From Parabacteroides sp. (GTDB lineage: Bacteria > Bacteroidota > Bacteroidia > Bacteroidales > Tannerellaceae), in the NCBI GenBank assembly GCA_019411205.1, contig DXRF01000139.1:1-7720 (forward strand): a stretch of DNA of 7,720 bases, given 5' to 3'. How positions within the stretch are numbered: position 1 is the first letter of the stretch; each line of letters begins with the position of its first letter. The translations under genes were made by a program, and so were the position numbers. A model generated the notes under the pieces. The model was not told the origin of the DNA. It searched no databases and saw only the letters and a program-made list of their open reading frames with translations. Below are positions 5,742-7,720 of this stretch, piece by piece.

Positions 5742-7720
5742 AGATATTAGCAGTACGAGGTCGTAACCTGGCCTCGCTGGAAGGCGATTTTGAAATAGAC
5801 TTTACGGTGGAGCCATTGCTCTCGGCCGGCATCTTTGCTATCTCCGGGCCTACGGGAGCAGGCAAGTCCACGCTTTTGGATGCGATGTGTCTGGCCTTGT
5901 TCGCCCGTACGCCTCGTACCGACCAGGCGAAAGAAAATAATGTCAGACTTCAGGATGTCAGTAATGAACAACTGTCGCAGAGCGATCCCCGTTTCTTGTT
6001 GCGGCGGGGGACGGCTTCCGGTTTTGCAGAGGTGGATTTCATGGCTTTGAACGGATACCGCTACCGGACGCGCTGGTCAGTGGCACGGGCACGCGACAAG
6101 GAAAACGGGCGGTTGCAGAATCCGCGTTTGGCGTTGTACAACCTCGATAGGGAGGAGGAAGAGCAGGGAACGCGTTCCGATCTGCAAGCCCGTATCATCG
6201 AACTGATCGGTCTGACTTTCGAGCAGTTTACGCGGTCCGTATTGCTGGCGCAGAACGATTTTTCCACTTTCCTGAAAGCTGAGCAAGGAGAAAAAGCCTC
6301 TTTGTTGGAGAAACTGACCGGAACCGAACTCTATTCCGCCATTTCCCGCCAGATATTCGAAAGGAATGCACGGGCGAAAGAAGCGTTCGACTTGATCCAA
6401 TCACGCATACAGGGCATCGAGCTATTGACGGATGAGGAAGAAAACGATTTGCGCACTCGCCTTGCCCAAGCGGAAAAGGAATTGTTGCAGATCGAGAAAG
6501 CGAAAGCGGAGCAGCAAGCCCTTCAAGAGGCTGTCCGCTCTGTCGAACAGCAGATTTCCGTCCGCCAAAGGCAGCAAAAAGAAGCTGCCGACAAGTTGGC
6601 TCACGCAACGGAATTATTGTCGGTTGCCCGCCGTGAATACGAAAAGGGAGTGGAGGAGCAACAACAGTCCGAGACTCGTTTCAAATCCCTTCAACAGGAA
6701 ATATTGCAGGCGCGTAAACTGGATATCCAGTTGGATACAGCCATCCGCGACCTGTCACATTCGGAGCAGCAGTTGAAAAATGTAACACTTCGGAAAGAAG
6801 AGGCCGAAAAGAAATATCAAGCTGCCGTCCTCCGCCGGAGACAGGGGGCGGAGGAGATTGCCCGTCTGACCGCTTGGCGCGAGCGTTATAAAAAGAAGGA
6901 ACGTATTGCGGAGCAACTTTCAGCTTTGTTGTTGCATTTGGATGCTGCATCGGCCACCCGTTCGGGGATGGAGGCGGCTGTCCGTTCGATCGAAACACTC
7001 CGGCAGGAGATGGTGGCGTTGAATAAACAACTTTCCGACCTGCAACAGACCAGTGCAAACAAACAACAGGCATTGAAGCGGGCTGAAGCGGATTACCGGA
7101 ACCTGGAAGAAGAACTGAAAGCTGTCGATGCACCGGCTTTGGACAAACAGATCGAGAAGCTTCGCCAGGAACGAGAGCAATTGCTTATTGAACAGGCACG
7201 CTTGGAGGCTTCCGGTAACATAAAGGATTTACGTGGCAGGTTGCAAGAAGGACAACCCTGTCCGGTTTGCGGGAGCACACATCATCCTTTTGCCAATCAG
7301 GTTCCTGTCGCTCCTGTTTCTGCTCTAACCCTTCAATTGCAGGATTTATCGAATAAAAAAGAAACCTACGTCGCTCATACCCGCCATCTTGCCCGTCTGC
7401 AACAGCAGTTGCTCCAACTTCATAAAGAACTTGCAGATAGCGAGGCCGCCTGTAAGGAAATGGCTGGTAAGCAACAACTCGCTGCTAGTCGGCAAGAGAG
7501 GGAAGAAGCTATTGTAAAAGAGCAATCCACCCTGTTGACCCAGTCCCTTTCGGCTGCCGACCTGTTGTTCGGCAATAGCGAGTGGCAGAAAGCCTGGTTG
7601 CAGAATCCGGAAGTTTTCCGTAAAACATTGACAGACTTTGCCTGTCTGTGGCATGAGAATACCGATAAACTCCATCAACTGGAACGGCAGGAAAGCGCCC
7701 GGAAAGCCGAATGCGAATCT
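5738..7720 (+). CDS. sbcC: Exonuclease SbcCD subunit C (Rad50-like ATPase), 3'-partial
   Basis: An open frame of 661 codons runs to the right edge without a stop, about two thirds of a typical SbcC of around 1000 residues. SbcC is the SMC/Rad50-type ATPase that tethers DNA and gates the SbcD nuclease. The N-terminal half of the ATPase head is present: MKILAVRGRNLASLEG, Walker A GPTGAGKST (37-45), and the Q-loop in VLLAQNDF (Q172), followed by LTGTELYSAIS (193-203) at the exit from the head. Residues about 204-500 are a long, glutamine-, glutamate- and lysine-rich coiled coil. The zinc hook is CPVC (C508 and C511) followed by GSTHHP, where two molecules share a metal ion. Residues 525-661 begin the returning coil. 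The ABC signature, Walker B and D-loop should lie outside the window. The frame is intact with no stop or visible frameshift. It overlaps sbcD by four bases, as expected for a two-subunit operon. Confidence 0.96.
   Translation, partial: MKILAVRGRNLASLEGDFEIDFTVEPLLSAGIFAISGPTGAGKSTLLDAMCLALFARTPRTDQAKENNVRLQDVSNEQLSQSDPRFLLRRGTASGFAEVDFMALNGYRYRTRWSVARARDKENGRLQNPRLALYNLDREEEEQGTRSDLQARIIELIGLTFEQFTRSVLLAQNDFSTFLKAEQGEKASLLEKLTGTELYSAISRQIFERNARAKEAFDLIQSRIQGIELLTDEEENDLRTRLAQAEKELLQIEKAKAEQQALQEAVRSVEQQISVRQRQQKEAADKLAHATELLSVARREYEKGVEEQQQSETRFKSLQQEILQARKLDIQLDTAIRDLSHSEQQLKNVTLRKEEAEKKYQAAVLRRRQGAEEIARLTAWRERYKKKERIAEQLSALLLHLDAASATRSGMEAAVRSIETLRQEMVALNKQLSDLQQTSANKQQALKRAEADYRNLEEELKAVDAPALDKQIEKLRQEREQLLIEQARLEASGNIKDLRGRLQEGQPCPVCGSTHHPFANQVPVAPVSALTLQLQDLSNKKETYVAHTRHLARLQQQLLQLHKELADSEAACKEMAGKQQLAASRQEREEAIVKEQSTLLTQSLSAADLLFGNSEWQKAWLQNPEVFRKTLTDFACLWHENTDKLHQLERQESARKAECES

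Noticed and set aside
6061..7278. Several minus-strand and off-frame open frames within sbcC
   Set aside because: The 661-codon sbcC frame is continuous with Walker A, Q-loop and zinc hook in one frame, so there is no frameshift or nested gene to invoke.
4497..7720. SbcCD as part of a new anti-phage or defence system
   Set aside because: Both subunits look like ordinary housekeeping SbcD and SbcC with standard motifs, and no defence-type partner gene lies in the window.

Overview
The window looks like chromosomal DNA from a member of the Bacteroidales. Three things point that way: the end of a fimbrillin-like surface protein, a THUMP-like methyltransferase of the kind common in Bacteroides and Parabacteroides, and promoter-like boxes resembling the Bacteroidetes TAnnTTTG -7 element. 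Spot counts give roughly 55-60% G+C in parts of the housekeeping genes, which fits Parabacteroides-type genomes better than low-G+C Bacteroides. The genus is an inference.

Layout, left to right. (1) Positions 2-1336 (+): the C-terminal 444 residues of a surface/fimbrial-type protein whose start lies outside the window; it ends in an alpha/beta domain of unassigned function. (2) Positions 1337-1465: a short A+T-rich gap with a weak hairpin and a weak promoter candidate. (3) Positions 1466-2650 (+): a class I SAM-dependent methyltransferase with a C-terminal THUMP-like domain. (4) Positions 2651-4321 (-): a complete AspT/YidE-YbjL-type membrane transporter with two cytosolic RCK_C domains. It converges on the methyltransferase with no intervening base. 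(5) Positions 4322-4496: a divergent control region of 175 bases with a TAnnTTTG box for the transporter, a perfect 11-base palindrome and weak promoter candidates for sbcD. (6) Positions 4497-5741 (+): sbcD, the nuclease subunit of the SbcCD (Mre11-Rad50-like) complex. (7) Positions 5738-7720 (+): sbcC, the ATPase/coiled-coil subunit, overlapping sbcD by ATGA and cut by the right edge just past the zinc hook.

The only clear functional unit is sbcD-sbcC: translationally coupled, with all nuclease motifs, the Walker A motif, the Q-loop and the CxxC hook intact. The other genes are neighbours with no evident shared pathway. No RNA gene, CRISPR array, insertion sequence or phage gene was found. 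The least explained part is the alpha/beta domain at the end of the first protein; the rest is ordinary core genome and I see no convincing new multi-gene system.
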